From the NCBI GenBank assembly GCA_023412495.1, contig JAEYNP010000109.1, forward strand, positions 1 through 62,774: a stretch of DNA of 62,774 nucleotides, read 5' to 3'. Shown here one piece after another: positions 55,408 to 62,774 of this stretch (position 1 is its first letter; every line of letters starts with the position of its first letter). The notes beneath the pieces were generated by a model. That model ran no database searches. It was not told the origin of the DNA and worked only from the letters and a program-made list of their open reading frames with translations. This DNA is from Pseudomonadota bacterium (GTDB lineage: Bacteria; Desulfobacterota; Desulfobulbia; Desulfobulbales; Desulfocapsaceae). The position numbers and the translations under genes are program-made.

Positions 55408-56445
55408 ATGGAGGTAAGAAAAGGGACGCAAACGACGACAGCGGTCTTCGAGAATGAAGCCTATTCATCCGATATGGAGGCTGGCCTAGTAAGAGCAGGT
55501 TTTTTCGCTGTGGCCATCAAAGATCCTCTGACGCATCAGATCTTTCAGTACCCGGAGTTTGCGCTGGCCCCCGAGTGGATTCGGTGGGTAATGCCGGCTC
55601 ATGCATCGGCCGAGGCATGGATCGATGCTCTCGGATCAAACCATGACCGCTATAAGCTTCGAAAAAAACTCAGGAAAGCTGCAAGCCAGGACTGTGATGT
55701 CCGGATTGAGATACGTGCCTTGACCGCCAACGACTACGCACTCTGGCATGATACACTCTATCTTCCGGAAATAGTGAATAAACCGGGGGGAATCAGGTAC
55801 TGGCCCAAACCTTCGGCCCTGTCGAAAAAACTGACGCTGATGCCGTCAGGAGAGGTCTCGGATTTCTACCGCATTTTTATGTACGAAAATGATGGTAGTC
55901 TTATCGGGGGCTCGCTCTGGTCCCTCTCACCTTCTGAAAGCTGTCTGACCATCCGAGCTGCGGCCTTCGAGAAAAAGGCCCGGGCAAAATATGAGCTTGC
56001 CATTCGCGGCATGGAAGAGTCTCGGCTGTTCGCCCTTTCCCGTGGATTGAAATGGCTGAGCTACGGTACCGATATCAATTTCTATGGTGTCGATACAACC
56101 ATCGGCCTGCAGATGTTCAAGGCAAGTATCGGCATGAAGCCCGTCCTGGCCAGAATTGGATCTGTTCAACTCATAAAAATTCTCGACAGGCCTCTCAAAC
56201 AGATCCACTCGGCCGCAACCGGCCACCCTCCCCAGCCATCCGTTCTCATTTTTGCGTTCGGCGGCAGCGATATGTCAAAGAAGCTTCATGCCTTCCAGCG
56301 TCTGCCGCCGCGAAAAAAAAGAGGTGACCTCGATTTTCTCTGGAACGAGGATATGGGGCTTGTACCTCTTCGTTTCGTCGTGGAAAGCAGAACCGTATCG
56401 ATCAATGTTCCCGGCGGCATGATACTGCAGGATATCGTCCTGTAA
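55408..56445 (+). CDS. GNAT/FemAB-like acyltransferase
   Basis: This 345-aa protein has a C-terminal acetyltransferase-like fold: FYRIFMYENDGSLIGGSLWSLS, then YELAIRGMEESRLFALSRGLKWLSYGTDINFYG. This resembles GNAT_6/FemAB-like proteins that transfer acyl or aminoacyl groups. No signal peptide is seen. It begins 10 bases after the lamin-tail hydrolase and is followed after 24 bases by another GNAT-fold gene. Together with the opposite-strand MurF-CapA fusion it suggests peptide-bond formation in a surface polymer. The substrate is unknown and the assignment rests on pattern only. Confidence 0.6.
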   Translation: MEVRKGTQTTTAVFENEAYSSDMEAGLVRAGFFAVAIKDPLTHQIFQYPEFALAPEWIRWVMPAHASAEAWIDALGSNHDRYKLRKKLRKAASQDCDVRIEIRALTANDYALWHDTLYLPEIVNKPGGIRYWPKPSALSKKLTLMPSGEVSDFYRIFMYENDGSLIGGSLWSLSPSESCLTIRAAAFEKKARAKYELAIRGMEESRLFALSRGLKWLSYGTDINFYGVDTTIGLQMFKASIGMKPVLARIGSVQLIKILDRPLKQIHSAATGHPPQPSVLIFAFGGSDMSKKLHAFQRLPPRKKRGDLDFLWNEDMGLVPLRFVVESRTVSINVPGGMILQDIVL

Positions 56446-56469
56446 CCCGGAGGATATACGGATCAGGAT

Positions 56470-57375
56470 TTGTCAGCGTTGCAAGGCCTCAGGTCACTTG
56501 AATTGAGTGATCTGCAGCTGTATAAAAACGCACTCGATCAGGCGGGCAGGCTCGGCTGGCATCAGTATTTCCCTTACCTCCATTTTCGTTACGGGGATTT
56601 GCTCATTGGTGAAGAACTGGGGACAGTCTGCATTTTTCGTAAGGTGAACCGAGTCAACGGAACGGTCAAACTCCAGTTATACTTTCTTCCCATGCCGATG
56701 AATGAAGTGGTCCTCAATCGCTGCCTGGAGAGAATCAGGACGTTTAACCGTCAAAAAAGAGCCGAGATCTGCAGAGTTGACGAACAGGATCTCGAAAACC
56801 TCGCCTATTTCGGAGATTCCCTGCAAAGCTTCCCTCTGGAAAAGGAGTACGTCTACTCCCCTCGGTCCTACCATTCTCTTGCCGGACCGAAAAACCAAAA
56901 GTTGCGGCAGGATATCAAGAGGATAACGGCAAGAAACGATGTAGAAGTCAGGGAGTTTACAGAGGAAGATAAAAAAGAGTGCATTACCCTTATGGATGAA
57001 TGGGCGGTCATGCAGCAGGATAAATACCCAGGGCAAGTCTCAGCTCGAGGTTTTGCCAGACGCTGCGTCCGCAACAGTACTCTTTTCGGGAAAAGAGATG
57101 TATTCGGCCTGGTCGTACTCATCGCCGGACGAATTCGCTCCGTCGGATTCGCCGGTGAAATACGGCAAGGTCTGGCTAATCTCTTTATAACATATTCGGA
57201 TCATTCCTATTTTGGTCTTAACAGATTCCTTTTTTATCAGTTGATGCTCAGACTCGATGACTATGATCTGGTGAATTACGCTGGCGCTTCCACTCCTGGT
57301 CTTGAATTTGCCAAGGAATCGCTCCGCCCACGGATCAGGCATGGAATGTACAGGGTTATTGTGTCGTCGTCCTAA
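56470..57375 (+). CDS. DUF2156 / phosphatidylglycerol lysyltransferase-C-like protein
   Basis: This protein of about 301 aa has two tandem GNAT-like halves, as in the C-terminal catalytic part of MprF/LPG synthase. The tail GLNRFLFYQLMLRLDDYDLVNYAGASTPGLEFAKESLRP fits the family's (N/Y)xG...GLxxxKxxLxP pattern. MprF-type enzymes use aminoacyl-tRNA; this stand-alone soluble form lacks the flippase helices. The start appears to be TTG 56470, as no ATG or GTG with a good site is present; GGAGG lies about 17 bases upstream. It may aminoacylate a lipid or polymer. Confidence 0.7.
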   Translation: MSALQGLRSLELSDLQLYKNALDQAGRLGWHQYFPYLHFRYGDLLIGEELGTVCIFRKVNRVNGTVKLQLYFLPMPMNEVVLNRCLERIRTFNRQKRAEICRVDEQDLENLAYFGDSLQSFPLEKEYVYSPRSYHSLAGPKNQKLRQDIKRITARNDVEVREFTEEDKKECITLMDEWAVMQQDKYPGQVSARGFARRCVRNSTLFGKRDVFGLVVLIAGRIRSVGFAGEIRQGLANLFITYSDHSYFGLNRFLFYQLMLRLDDYDLVNYAGASTPGLEFAKESLRPRIRHGMYRVIVSSS

Positions 57376-57477
57376 GCCGTTGTAAAAGAATAAGGTGAAC
57401 ATATCCTTCGCAGGACGGCATAAGGGGCCGTAACGAAATGGAATGAATGTCTCAGTAATTTCGCAGCCGCCCCTAAA

Positions 57478-60141
57478 TCACTCCTCCGGATCGAGCAGCA
57501 ACTGAATAAAGTATCTTCTTTCCTTCCCACTCGCTTCTTGGGTCCATTCGGCGTCCGGAATATCGCCTGTGGCCGAATTCCGGCTGCGCAGCAACGAGAT
57601 CACTTCAGCACACTCACTTTCCGCCACAAACCGGGGTTGATAGTCCGTTTTCCTGTTATCGGTGACTATCGGGTAGAATCGCAGCATCTTTCGGAATCTC
57701 CCGGAATGGACTTCAACACGGAGCTTGGCCATAAAACTGTACGGCGGTGCACCCAGCTTTTCATACCGTCCCTTCGAATTGAACACAAAATTGCCGATAC
57801 TATAAGCGACCAGTCGGTCCCCATGCCACTCGATCTCCTGCATCATATGTGAGCCATGGCCGAGAACCAGATCGGCCCCGGCCTCCAGCATGCGGGTCGC
57901 AAGCTCAGCCTGACGCTCGCTGCGCCATTGATAATTCGGCCCCCAATGGGGAAAGAGGACGACATATACATCGGGAAATTGTTCTTTGACTCGTCGTATT
58001 TCTTTGCGCAACCGTTGAAAAACGATTGCATTGAGGCCGGGCTTCACATCCGAAGCGTACACGCCGTAAGTATCACTCTTTTGGGACGGGCCGGCATAGA
58101 CAGAGATAACCGCCAGGGTAAATGTCCGGTCGGTCAGCCGGCCTTGCCAAATGAATGGCTTCCCGGCTTCTGCGACATTCTCGCCGCCCCCGCAAAATGA
58201 CAGGCCCGCCTTCCGAAGACTCTCCAGTGTCTGCAGGAACCCCTCGATGCCATAGTCAAACATGTGATTATTGGCAAGCCCGACCACGCTTATATTGTTC
58301 TTCAAGAGGTGATACGGGGTCATCGCAGCGTCACCTCGATGAACCCATGTCTTTTTGCCGGCTAACGGTGAAGAAGGCAAATCCGTAAGCGGTGTCTCAA
58401 GGTTGGCGATGACGAGATCGGCTTTCAGGAGCATATCGTGGACTTTTTCCAACGAGGCGTCATATCCCCTCTCCTTCAGAATATTGGTATCGCCGCTCCT
58501 TTCATATTGTTCCTGATAGTTTTCACCAAACGATGTGTCGCCGACGAAAAGTATTTCAAGCGCCTCGCGGTCGCGGCCGCTTTTGTGCAATCTATTCGCC
58601 GCAGACACCAAACTCCTGTCACCGCTGCCCTTGCCATGTTCTCTCGGCAGACTTTTTTTTGTCGTTTCTCCGGCGGCAAGTATTGCAGAGAGTATCTTTT
58701 CCAGATTGGCGGAGGAACGTCTCGATCCTTTCACCCAGACGATATCCCCTCCCCGCATCTCTTTCACCACCGCTTTTGCAATCTGCTCAGGATCTTCGCT
58801 GTGCCCGCCCAGAATCCTTCCGGGAAGATCCCGCCAAATGGACGCAAAATCCCGGCCTATGGTAAACAGCATGTCAACTCCGGCGTTCACTACATCTGGC
58901 GCCAGCGACGCATGGAGTTGCCTTGAAGCATCTCCAAGCTCCTTTATCTCCCCCATAACCGCGATTCGCCGACCGCCGAATGAGGGTCGGCACAGCCCCA
59001 GTATGCCCAATCCCGCCTGCATCGATGCCGGGTTCGCACTGAAGGTATCATCGATGAGGGTAATCGTCCCGTCCGCAACCGCTATCTCGTACTGTTCGTT
59101 TCGGCGCCCCAGCACAGGTGCCCTTTCGATATCATCGGCGGCCCTCAGCCAGTCTCCGCCGGCAGCATGGACGGTGGCCAGGGCACCAAGAGAATCCATG
59201 AGAATATGCAGACCGGGTTGATTCACATAGATTATCGTCTCATCACCGCCAAACCTCACCGTAGCCACACTTGATCGTTCCTGCAGGGAATAATCGACCG
59301 CTCGCATGTCGGCACTTTCATGGACGCCAAAGGTGATGACCCGATCAACCCCTGCCTCCTGAGCATTAAGGAACTGCCGACCAAACAGTGCACTGTCACG
59401 ATTGAGTACCGCCACCCCTCCAGGTGGCATCGACCTGAAAAGCAGGCATTTCTGATCCGTCAGTTTTTCCAGAGACCCGTAAAACAGCAGGTGATCCGGA
59501 TGAATGGAGGTAATGACCACCACATCGGGTTTGACAATATCGGCCTTTCTGGCCGTAACGTTAGGCAGATCCACGGAAAACTCGTATACACCATAACGAA
59601 TTCCGGGTGGCGTCTCTGCCAGCATCAGTGATACTCCCGGGCCATGGTTGTAATTTTTCCTGCTCCCTTTGGTAGTATCCTGTTGACTGAGGAGAAATCT
59701 GGTTATTTCTTTCGTCGTTGTTTTTCCCGCACTCCCTGTAACGGCAACCACCGTGCCTCGTATCCTTTCTCGTCCCGCCCGTCCCAAATCGTCAAGAGCC
59801 TGCCGAGTATCCTCAACGAGCAGCACCGGTTGATCGCATTGATAATTTGCCGGCAATCGGCCGGCGACTACAACGCTCGCCCGTTTCTCTCGAAAAAATC
59901 TGACGATATTTTCGTTGGTGTCTTTATACGCAGACGATCGCCAGGTCCGAGGATCGGTAGTGAATACCAGATCGCCGGGTTCTATTTGGCTGGTATAGTA
60001 ATTGACTCCGGTAATCGGCAGATCGCCGGAAACATGCCCTGCCCATTTGCCGCCGATGATCGACTGTAAATCCCTTGCATGCCACAGCACCTCTTTGTGA
60101 TGTGCCATGCTTGCATGGTTTGACGATTCTCTTTTATCCAT
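57478..60141 (-). CDS. MurF-like ligase fused to CapA-type metallophosphatase
   Basis: This 887-aa protein has an N-terminal Mur ligase (about 20-490): GVNYYTSQIEPGDLVF (MurF N domain), Walker A TGSAGKTTT (135-143), ITSIHPDHLLFYGS (metal site), APVLGRRNEQY, LIDDTFSANPASM and VMGEIKELGD. A CapA/PgsA domain (about 530-880) follows: FVGDTSFGE, NLETPLT, ANNHMFDYG, HWGPNYQ and GHGSHMMQ, with a metal-dependent phosphatase-like fold. MurF adds a D-Ala-D-Ala-type dipeptide and CapA serves poly-gamma-glutamate synthesis. The fusion suggests amide-bond synthesis of a surface peptide or polymer. It has no signal peptide or TM helix. It ends 103 bases from the convergent DUF2156 gene. Confidence 0.85.
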   Translation of the reverse strand: MDKRESSNHASMAHHKEVLWHARDLQSIIGGKWAGHVSGDLPITGVNYYTSQIEPGDLVFTTDPRTWRSSAYKDTNENIVRFFREKRASVVVAGRLPANYQCDQPVLLVEDTRQALDDLGRAGRERIRGTVVAVTGSAGKTTTKEITRFLLSQQDTTKGSRKNYNHGPGVSLMLAETPPGIRYGVYEFSVDLPNVTARKADIVKPDVVVITSIHPDHLLFYGSLEKLTDQKCLLFRSMPPGGVAVLNRDSALFGRQFLNAQEAGVDRVITFGVHESADMRAVDYSLQERSSVATVRFGGDETIIYVNQPGLHILMDSLGALATVHAAGGDWLRAADDIERAPVLGRRNEQYEIAVADGTITLIDDTFSANPASMQAGLGILGLCRPSFGGRRIAVMGEIKELGDASRQLHASLAPDVVNAGVDMLFTIGRDFASIWRDLPGRILGGHSEDPEQIAKAVVKEMRGGDIVWVKGSRRSSANLEKILSAILAAGETTKKSLPREHGKGSGDRSLVSAANRLHKSGRDREALEILFVGDTSFGENYQEQYERSGDTNILKERGYDASLEKVHDMLLKADLVIANLETPLTDLPSSPLAGKKTWVHRGDAAMTPYHLLKNNISVVGLANNHMFDYGIEGFLQTLESLRKAGLSFCGGGENVAEAGKPFIWQGRLTDRTFTLAVISVYAGPSQKSDTYGVYASDVKPGLNAIVFQRLRKEIRRVKEQFPDVYVVLFPHWGPNYQWRSERQAELATRMLEAGADLVLGHGSHMMQEIEWHGDRLVAYSIGNFVFNSKGRYEKLGAPPYSFMAKLRVEVHSGRFRKMLRFYPIVTDNRKTDYQPRFVAESECAEVISLLRSRNSATGDIPDAEWTQEASGKERRYFIQLLLDPEE

Positions 60142-60211
60142 TGAAACTCATACACTCATCCGGTTTCCAGCAAAGAGATTCCTCCAGAGCGAATGAGGAA
60201 AAATCAATTTT

Positions 60212-61222
60212 TCAGGCAGCAGCCAATTGAGCATAACCTAGAAAGGAAGAAATATTGTGCTGGATATAATCGATTCGAACCTCGTCCTTGCGCCGATCAT
60301 GCCCCCCCCGCAGAAATGCCCCGTCTGGCAATCGAAAGTCCAACTGTCTCGTGAGATTATACCGAATCTGTTCGACGCATTTTTCGCGTAGCACGATGTC
60401 ATCAACACCAATCGGCCGTTTCATGCGCAGAAAGGCCAGCAGGCCTTCGGACCGGCAGGCTATCGGCGTGCTCCTTTCCCAGGCGAGATAATCCGGGTTG
60501 TCGAGGATGTGGTTGGCTATTTTGGCTGCATGTTGATAGTGTCGAGGTCCCTGCTGAAAAATCGACAGAAGCTCGAGTGCGTACAGCATCCAGTGCGACT
60601 GCTCCGCGACGCCGTAGTCCCCGGCCGCGAGTTCATCCTCTATCTCGAGCACCAGATCGAGCAGATCATCTCGACCGGTCAAGCGATAGACATGAAGCAG
60701 GGACAACAGCGCCTCCCCGGTGTAATACATCGAGGTGAAGTCGGAGATTTTCCCGGAAGCAAAGTATCTCTTGTGAACGAGCATCCCTTTCTCCGCGCGC
60801 TGGGCAATGACGAAATGGGTCAACTGCTCTGCAACGGCCAGCAGGAAAGGCTCCCGGGTGAGTTCATAGAGCGACATCAGGGCCAGCGTGGCCAGGGAAT
60901 TGCCCCCCAGCTTGATCTTGTTGTCTTCGCATATGCAGGCATTGTTGTAACTGCGAAAAAATCGCAGGTAGGAATCGAGCAGGTAGTGGGTGGCCCGTTT
61001 GGCCCCTTCCAGGATGGTCGCATCGCCGACCTCCCGGTACACGCCGAGCATCGACCAGATGGTTCCGGCGTGGCGGAGGACGTTGTAACCGTTTAGCAAA
61101 TCGCCTGTTGTGGAATCGTACCGGTACCTGAAACTTCCGTCCTCCCTTATCAGGTTCATCAGGCATACCGCCCCGGAATATGCAATCTCACGAGAATTCA
61201 TCTGACCGTCCGACGCTTTCAT
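60212..61222 (-). CDS. Alpha-helical barrel protein (six-hairpin/terpenoid-toroid-like)
   Basis: This 336-aa protein is made of repeated helical hairpins, such as AGTIWSMLGVYREVGDATILEGAKRATHYLLDSY, LATLALMSLYELTREPFLLAVAEQL and GEALLSLLHVYRLTGRDDLLDLVLEIEDEL. This is the pattern of (alpha/alpha)6 barrels found in glycoside hydrolases, AGE epimerases and glucuronyl C5-epimerases. Catalytic residues cannot be assigned. The ATG overlaps the stop of the upstream 71-aa gene (ATGA), and the MurF-CapA gene starts 70 bases downstream, so the three form an operon. Confidence 0.75.
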   Translation of the reverse strand: MKASDGQMNSREIAYSGAVCLMNLIREDGSFRYRYDSTTGDLLNGYNVLRHAGTIWSMLGVYREVGDATILEGAKRATHYLLDSYLRFFRSYNNACICEDNKIKLGGNSLATLALMSLYELTREPFLLAVAEQLTHFVIAQRAEKGMLVHKRYFASGKISDFTSMYYTGEALLSLLHVYRLTGRDDLLDLVLEIEDELAAGDYGVAEQSHWMLYALELLSIFQQGPRHYQHAAKIANHILDNPDYLAWERSTPIACRSEGLLAFLRMKRPIGVDDIVLREKCVEQIRYNLTRQLDFRLPDGAFLRGGHDRRKDEVRIDYIQHNISSFLGYAQLAAA

Positions 61223-61434
61223 TTCTTTGGTTCAATGAGGGTCAAGATGACGCTGGTTCGATTTTCGGGATTGGGCATTCCCCCTGGATTGAACCATCTG
61301 TCGAGCAGGAGGTAAGGTCCTTTTTCCCCTTCCAGAATGGCGCCGACATTCTGCCAGCGGGTTTTTTCCTTGCCATCGCGGTCCTCGTAAGTCCCAAGCG
61401 GTATTGCCACATCGTATAATTTCTTCGCGGCCAT
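61219..61434 (-). CDS. Small conserved protein (71 aa)
   Basis: This protein is predicted beta-rich: MAAKKLYDVAIPLGTYEDR, then TRWQNVGAILEGEKGPYLLLDRWF and SVILTLIEPKK. The pattern recalls short phage or plasmid-type OB-like proteins, but I cannot name a family with confidence. GGAGGAACGAAA before ATG 61434 is a strong ribosome site. The stop overlaps the start of the helical-barrel gene, so it is the first gene of the MurF-CapA operon. Confidence 0.75.
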   Translation of the reverse strand: MAAKKLYDVAIPLGTYEDRDGKEKTRWQNVGAILEGEKGPYLLLDRWFNPGGMPNPENRTSVILTLIEPKK

Positions 61435-61493
61435 TTTCGTTCCTCCCTGCAATGTGATTCTCTGCCTGCTGGGCCCCCTTGTGAAAAAACGGC

Positions 61494-61512
61494 TGCGCCA
61501 GGCCTTGGCGCA
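61494..61512. promoter_or_regulatory. Perfect inverted repeat upstream of the 71-aa gene
   Basis: TGCGCCA-GGCCT-TGGCGCA is a 7-bp perfect inverted repeat 60-78 bases upstream of ATG 61434 in the leader of the minus-strand operon. It could be an operator or a leader hairpin. No clear promoter is seen beside it. Confidence 0.4.
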
Positions 61513-61616
61513 TTATTAAAACGACTCATTCCATATACCTGGATATTTGCCAAGTTGCTGCCGCATTGGCCCCGGATCACCAGGAAGTACCAAATACCGC
61601 CCAACCGATGCCGGCG

Positions 61617-61656
61617 CTAAAAAAGCCTGGATGAACGTAAAGGTTCACCCAGGCTT
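61617..61656 (-). terminator. Intrinsic terminator after the Asp-rich protein gene
   Basis: A 14-bp stem with one mismatch (minus strand AAGCCTGGGTGAAC / GTTCATCCAGGCTT, 6-base loop) is followed by TTTTTT on the minus strand. It lies 100 bases beyond the stop of the Asp-rich gene and is the strongest terminator in the window. Confidence 0.85.
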
Positions 61657-61756
61657 CCCCGTTGGATCAATACCTTAGGAATCCATTCCTGCTTCTGGAG
61701 AAAGAATTCGCAAAGGTACCGCCCCCCTGGTGGAGGTTAGAGCAAACATTGATTGA

Positions 61757-62774
61757 CTAAATGTCCGCAGGCGGGCCGTCGTCAACCAATGTGTCGAGGC
61801 TGAGACTGTCCGAACCTCCTCCTTCATCACCTCCTTCATCACCGCCTTCATCACCGCCTTCATCATCATCGTCGGCATCATCGCCGTCGTCATCGGCATC
61901 GTCGGCTTGATTGTCGTCATCATCGCCATCTGCTTCGACAACGCTATCGTCATCATCGTCTCCGGCATCAGCTTCAACGCCGTCATCATCGTCATCGCCG
62001 TCGGCTTCGTCGTCGGCATCATTGTCGTCATCATCGTCATCTGCTTCGACAACACTATCGTCATCATCGTCTCCGGCATCAGCTTCAACGCTGTCATCAT
62101 CGTCATCGCCGTCGGCATTAACTTCGTCAACGTCTTCATCATTGTCTATATCCACTTCGTCAACAGCATCGTCATCGCCGGCGTCATCGTCATCGTCGTC
62201 AGCTTCCAGCTTAACAAGGTCGTCGTCATCGTCGTCATCGTCATCTTCCAATCCGATGGTTTCCATTTTTGCAACCTTGGAACCGGCATCACTCTCCAGG
62301 TCGAAGTAGTCAGGGGTGTATTCCGTCACCCCGGAACCACCGACATTGCCACTATGATTAGTCGGCCAGCCATCAGTCGTCGTGGAATCGCCATTTTCAT
62401 CATAATGGTTTGGTCCGGCCTTGGTAATCGTGTCAGTCACTTCGACACCGAGCTTTTCTTCCACAGCCTCACCAAGATAACCGGCATAGCCTGGATCTTT
62501 TATGTCACCGCCTATGCCCTGCACCTTGATGACATCGCCGTTGTCGAGCTTGAAGGCCACATAAGAAATACCGTGCGGAAGATCATCGTCATCATCGTCA
62601 TCATCGTCATCATCGTCATCGTCGTCGTCATCGTCGTCATCGTCGTCATCATCGTCGTCATCGTCGTCGTCATCGCCGCCGTCACATACAGGTCCGCAAA
62701 CAAATTGATCTGTACCTACAAATTGTCCGCCTTTAATACATGCTTCAACAGAACCAATGCTAAAACTACCTGTC
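61757..62774 (-). CDS. Asp-rich secreted/surface protein, C-terminal part (gene runs off the window)
   Basis: The minus-strand frame is open to the window edge (TGSFSIGSVEACIKGGQFVG... at the right end), so only the last about 338 residues are seen. It contains a run of about 28 consecutive Asp (62583-62676) and then a folded segment (ISYVAFKLDNGDVIKVQGIGG ... FDLESDAGSKVAKMETIGLE). A second Asp/Ala/Glu/Val repeat zone follows (61820-62250, units like DDDDDSVVEADG) and a GGDE repeat. It ends SDSLSLDTLVDDGPPADI. Such composition fits a Ca2+-binding extracellular protein, perhaps the substrate of the type I exporter nearby; that is inference. A methionine at 62560 is internal, not the start. 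Confidence 0.75.
   Translation of the reverse strand, partial: TGSFSIGSVEACIKGGQFVGTDQFVCGPVCDGGDDDDDDDDDDDDDDDDDDDDDDDDDDDDDDDLPHGISYVAFKLDNGDVIKVQGIGGDIKDPGYAGYLGEAVEEKLGVEVTDTITKAGPNHYDENGDSTTTDGWPTNHSGNVGGSGVTEYTPDYFDLESDAGSKVAKMETIGLEDDDDDDDDDLVKLEADDDDDDAGDDDAVDEVDIDNDEDVDEVNADGDDDDDSVEADAGDDDDDSVVEADDDDDDNDADDEADGDDDDDGVEADAGDDDDDSVVEADGDDDDNQADDADDDGDDADDDDEGGDEGGDEGGDEGGGSDSLSLDTLVDDGPPADI
61820..62250. repeat. In-frame (GAY)n-rich degenerate repeat coding Asp-rich units
   Basis: Repeats of TCATCATCG/TCGTCATCA (GAT/GAC on the coding strand) with imperfect longer units. The two segments GTCTCCGGCATCAGCTTCAACG(C/-)... at about 61957 and 62067 are near-identical blocks about 110 bp apart. 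Block duplications and slippage evidently built this region. Confidence 0.8.
62583..62676. repeat. Uninterrupted GAT/GAC microsatellite (poly-Asp)
   Basis: About 28 Asp codons in a row are encoded by mixed GAT and GAC triplets inside the Asp-rich gene. The mixed codons show selection for Asp rather than a pure DNA repeat, yet length variation by slippage is likely. Confidence 0.8.

Noticed and set aside
61911..62309. + strand Ser-rich frame of 132 codons
   Set aside because: It is the antisense reading of the GAT/GAC repeat; poly-Ser is an artefact.

Overview
The window is a chromosomal segment, fairly GC-rich, of a Gram-negative bacterium. It has LolC/LolD, MlaA, AsmA, a TolC-type channel and a lipoprotein M48 protease. 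The best guess for the organism is an anaerobic, sulfur-metabolising member of the Desulfobacterota, probably close to Desulfobulbales. That guess is inference: it rests on an AhbD-like radical SAM heme enzyme next to hemE, a GAF-ANTAR regulator, a DUF3786 protein, a polyferredoxin membrane protein, a probable selenoprotein, and the dense short intergenic repeats. No rRNA, tRNA, CRISPR array or complete mobile element was seen.

Layout. 0-6.9 kb: an FMN glutamate-synthase-like protein (- strand), a repeat block, a GAF-ANTAR regulator with a small winged-helix protein, an M48 protease lipoprotein, an SDR and a Nudix hydrolase. 7.1-10.6 kb: lysS-lolC-lolD. 10.6-14.4 kb: a hybrid histidine kinase and its GGDEF-type partner. 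14.4-19 kb: AsmA, ADP-ribosylglycohydrolase, MlaA. 19.3-26.3 kb (- strand): a cNMP-AAA-polyferredoxin fusion, a PRPP-synthetase-like protein, leuB, and hisD-rsmG. 26.7-29.5 kb: ahbD-like, hemE, HD protein. 29.9-34 kb: an aapJQMP-type amino acid ABC transporter. 34-41.7 kb: a DASS/SLC13 transporter, DUF3786, CopA, a methyltransferase with an in-frame UGA followed by a bacterial SECIS-like hairpin, a CopZ-like chaperone and a Sel1 protein.

42.2-62.8 kb is a surface and biofilm island. The + strand carries a TolC-like channel, a LapG-like protease, a LapD-like receptor with degenerate GGDEF and EAL motifs, a LapB-like type I ABC exporter, a LapC/HlyD adaptor, a LuxR regulator with a pseudo-receiver and a nucleotidyltransferase-kinase fusion. 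These are followed by an esterase-lamin-tail fusion and two GNAT-fold (amino)acyltransferases. The - strand carries a MurF-CapA fusion, a helical-barrel protein and a 71-aa protein. At the right edge is the 3' part of a very Asp-rich secreted or surface protein with its own terminator. The inferred logic is c-di-GMP-controlled retention of a type-I-secreted protein, next to a peptide- or poly-amino-acid-type envelope modification system.

Intergenic DNA is unusual. Three classes of dispersed repeats sit at gene ends: a compound three-hairpin element of about 115-140 bp, short fold-back arrays of 6-11-bp words, and TCGGTA-type arrays.
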